Below, in pieces: positions 5,607 through 6,184 of a stretch of DNA of 6,184 bases; within the stretch, counting starts at the first letter, position 1, and every line of letters begins with the position of its first letter. The translations under genes and the position numbers were made by a program. The notes under the pieces were generated by a model, which saw only the letters and a program-made list of their open reading frames with translations, did no database searches and had not been told where the DNA came from. Origin of the DNA: an uncultured Opitutaceae bacterium (lineage in GTDB: Bacteria; Verrucomicrobiota; Verrucomicrobiae; Opitutales; Opitutaceae); the NCBI GenBank assembly GCA_946482625.1, contig CAMLSH010000239.1, forward strand, positions 1 through 6,184. The letters run 5' to 3'.

Positions 5607-6184
5607 ATGAAGGACAATCCTCTCTACCAGTTGGCGATGCTCGGCCTCGGTGTCTATGTGCTTAAACTGTGGCTCGATGACCGGAAAGCGTTGGTCAACG
5701 GCCAGCCCAACCCGAAGGCGTTGCCTGGCGCGACTCCGGCGAACAACAGCGCGGTCACGATCGGCGTCGTCGGGACCCTAGTACTTCTCGCCGTCGAGAC
5801 TTGGGGAGAGATCAAACTGGGGATTGCCGACGAGCAATCGGACATGACCGCGCTATTCGCGCTCTGCACGCTGACGGCGGCCGTGGTGGAGGAGATTATT
5901 TTCCGCGGATTCCTCGTTATCGAAAAACGCGGGCGCCTCGTCCTGTGGGCGGGAGTCGTTGGTGCGTCAGTGGTTTTCGCGGCGCTCCATCAACACGTGT
6001 GGAACTGGGAAGGCGGCTGGCCATGGGCGGACGGGAAGCTGAACTGGACGCCGACGGCTAAAGGCTGGTTTAGCACGGCGGCGATCTTCGTGGGATCGCT
6101 CTGGTTTTACGCGGTGCGCTTCGCGAGCTTCAATCCGACGCGCTCGCTGCTGCCATGCTTCGCGGCGCACGCGGCAAAAAACCT
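5607..6184 (+). CDS. CPBP-family intramembrane glutamic protease, 3' end cut by window edge
   Basis: The first 192 codons of a membrane protein that runs off the right edge with no stop. The three CPBP (Abi, Rce1-like) motifs are present in order: EEIIFRG at 95-101 (catalytic Glu95-Glu96 and Arg100), FAALH at 124-128 (FxxxH, His128) and HAAKN at 188-192 (HxxxN, His188 and Asn192), the last two bases from the edge. Hydrophobic segments lie at about 7-23, 49-66, 82-98, 112-128 and 155-172. Such proteases cleave within the membrane; bacterial substrates are mostly unknown, and some members give bacteriocin immunity. The loop between the second and third motifs, residues 129-154, is Trp-rich (VWNWEGGWPW). 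The ATG at 5607 is chosen because the first hydrophobic segment starts soon after and a -10-like box lies just before it. Its neighbour, transcribed away from it, is a polyprenyl diphosphate synthase. Confidence 0.88.
   Translation, partial: MKDNPLYQLAMLGLGVYVLKLWLDDRKALVNGQPNPKALPGATPANNSAVTIGVVGTLVLLAVETWGEIKLGIADEQSDMTALFALCTLTAAVVEEIIFRGFLVIEKRGRLVLWAGVVGASVVFAALHQHVWNWEGGWPWADGKLNWTPTAKGWFSTAAIFVGSLWFYAVRFASFNPTRSLLPCFAAHAAKN

Overview
The window looks like ordinary chromosomal housekeeping sequence from a GC-rich Gram-negative bacterium. My best guess is Verrucomicrobiota of the Opitutaceae type. That rests on a ParE N-terminus resembling the Bacteroidota/Verrucomicrobiota form of topoisomerase IV, on an RpoE-like sigma gene coupled to a cysteine-free membrane protein, and on the lack of any clear Shine-Dalgarno sequence before the seven gene starts. 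The lineage is an inference from remembered family resemblance, not from a search. No RNA genes, insertion sequences, CRISPR arrays or phage genes are visible, and there is no gene-free stretch longer than about 155 bases.

Layout. Positions 1-638 (minus) hold the ATPase-domain end of a parE gene that runs off the left edge. Diverging from it on the plus strand are a short membrane-anchored AsmA/DUF748-like protein (774-1502), a DsbA-fold protein with only one cysteine at the active-site position (1656-2312) and a small TPR protein (2344-2826). The last two are 31 bases apart and probably co-transcribed. A hairpin at 2830-2849 separates this block from a convergent minus-strand pair: an ECF sigma factor (3748-4383) and a single-pass membrane protein (2879-3751). 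Their reading frames overlap in ATGA, so they look translationally coupled. The hairpin plus its U-tract reads as the terminator of that pair. Further right on the minus strand is a long-chain polyprenyl diphosphate synthase (4515-5552). A CPBP-family intramembrane protease gene (5607 to the right edge) diverges from it across 54 bases.

How the genes work together. The sigma factor and its coupled membrane protein form the clearest functional unit. By position and topology the membrane protein is a candidate anti-sigma factor, but it has no cysteines and so cannot be a classical zinc-binding anti-sigma protein. The polyprenyl synthase would supply the isoprenoid chain of quinones or of the lipid carrier for wall synthesis. 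The AsmA-like protein, the DsbA-fold protein and the CPBP protease all suggest envelope-related work, but nothing here ties them into one pathway. I see no strong evidence of a wholly new system; the sigma/membrane-protein pair and the one-cysteine DsbA-like protein are the most worthwhile leads.
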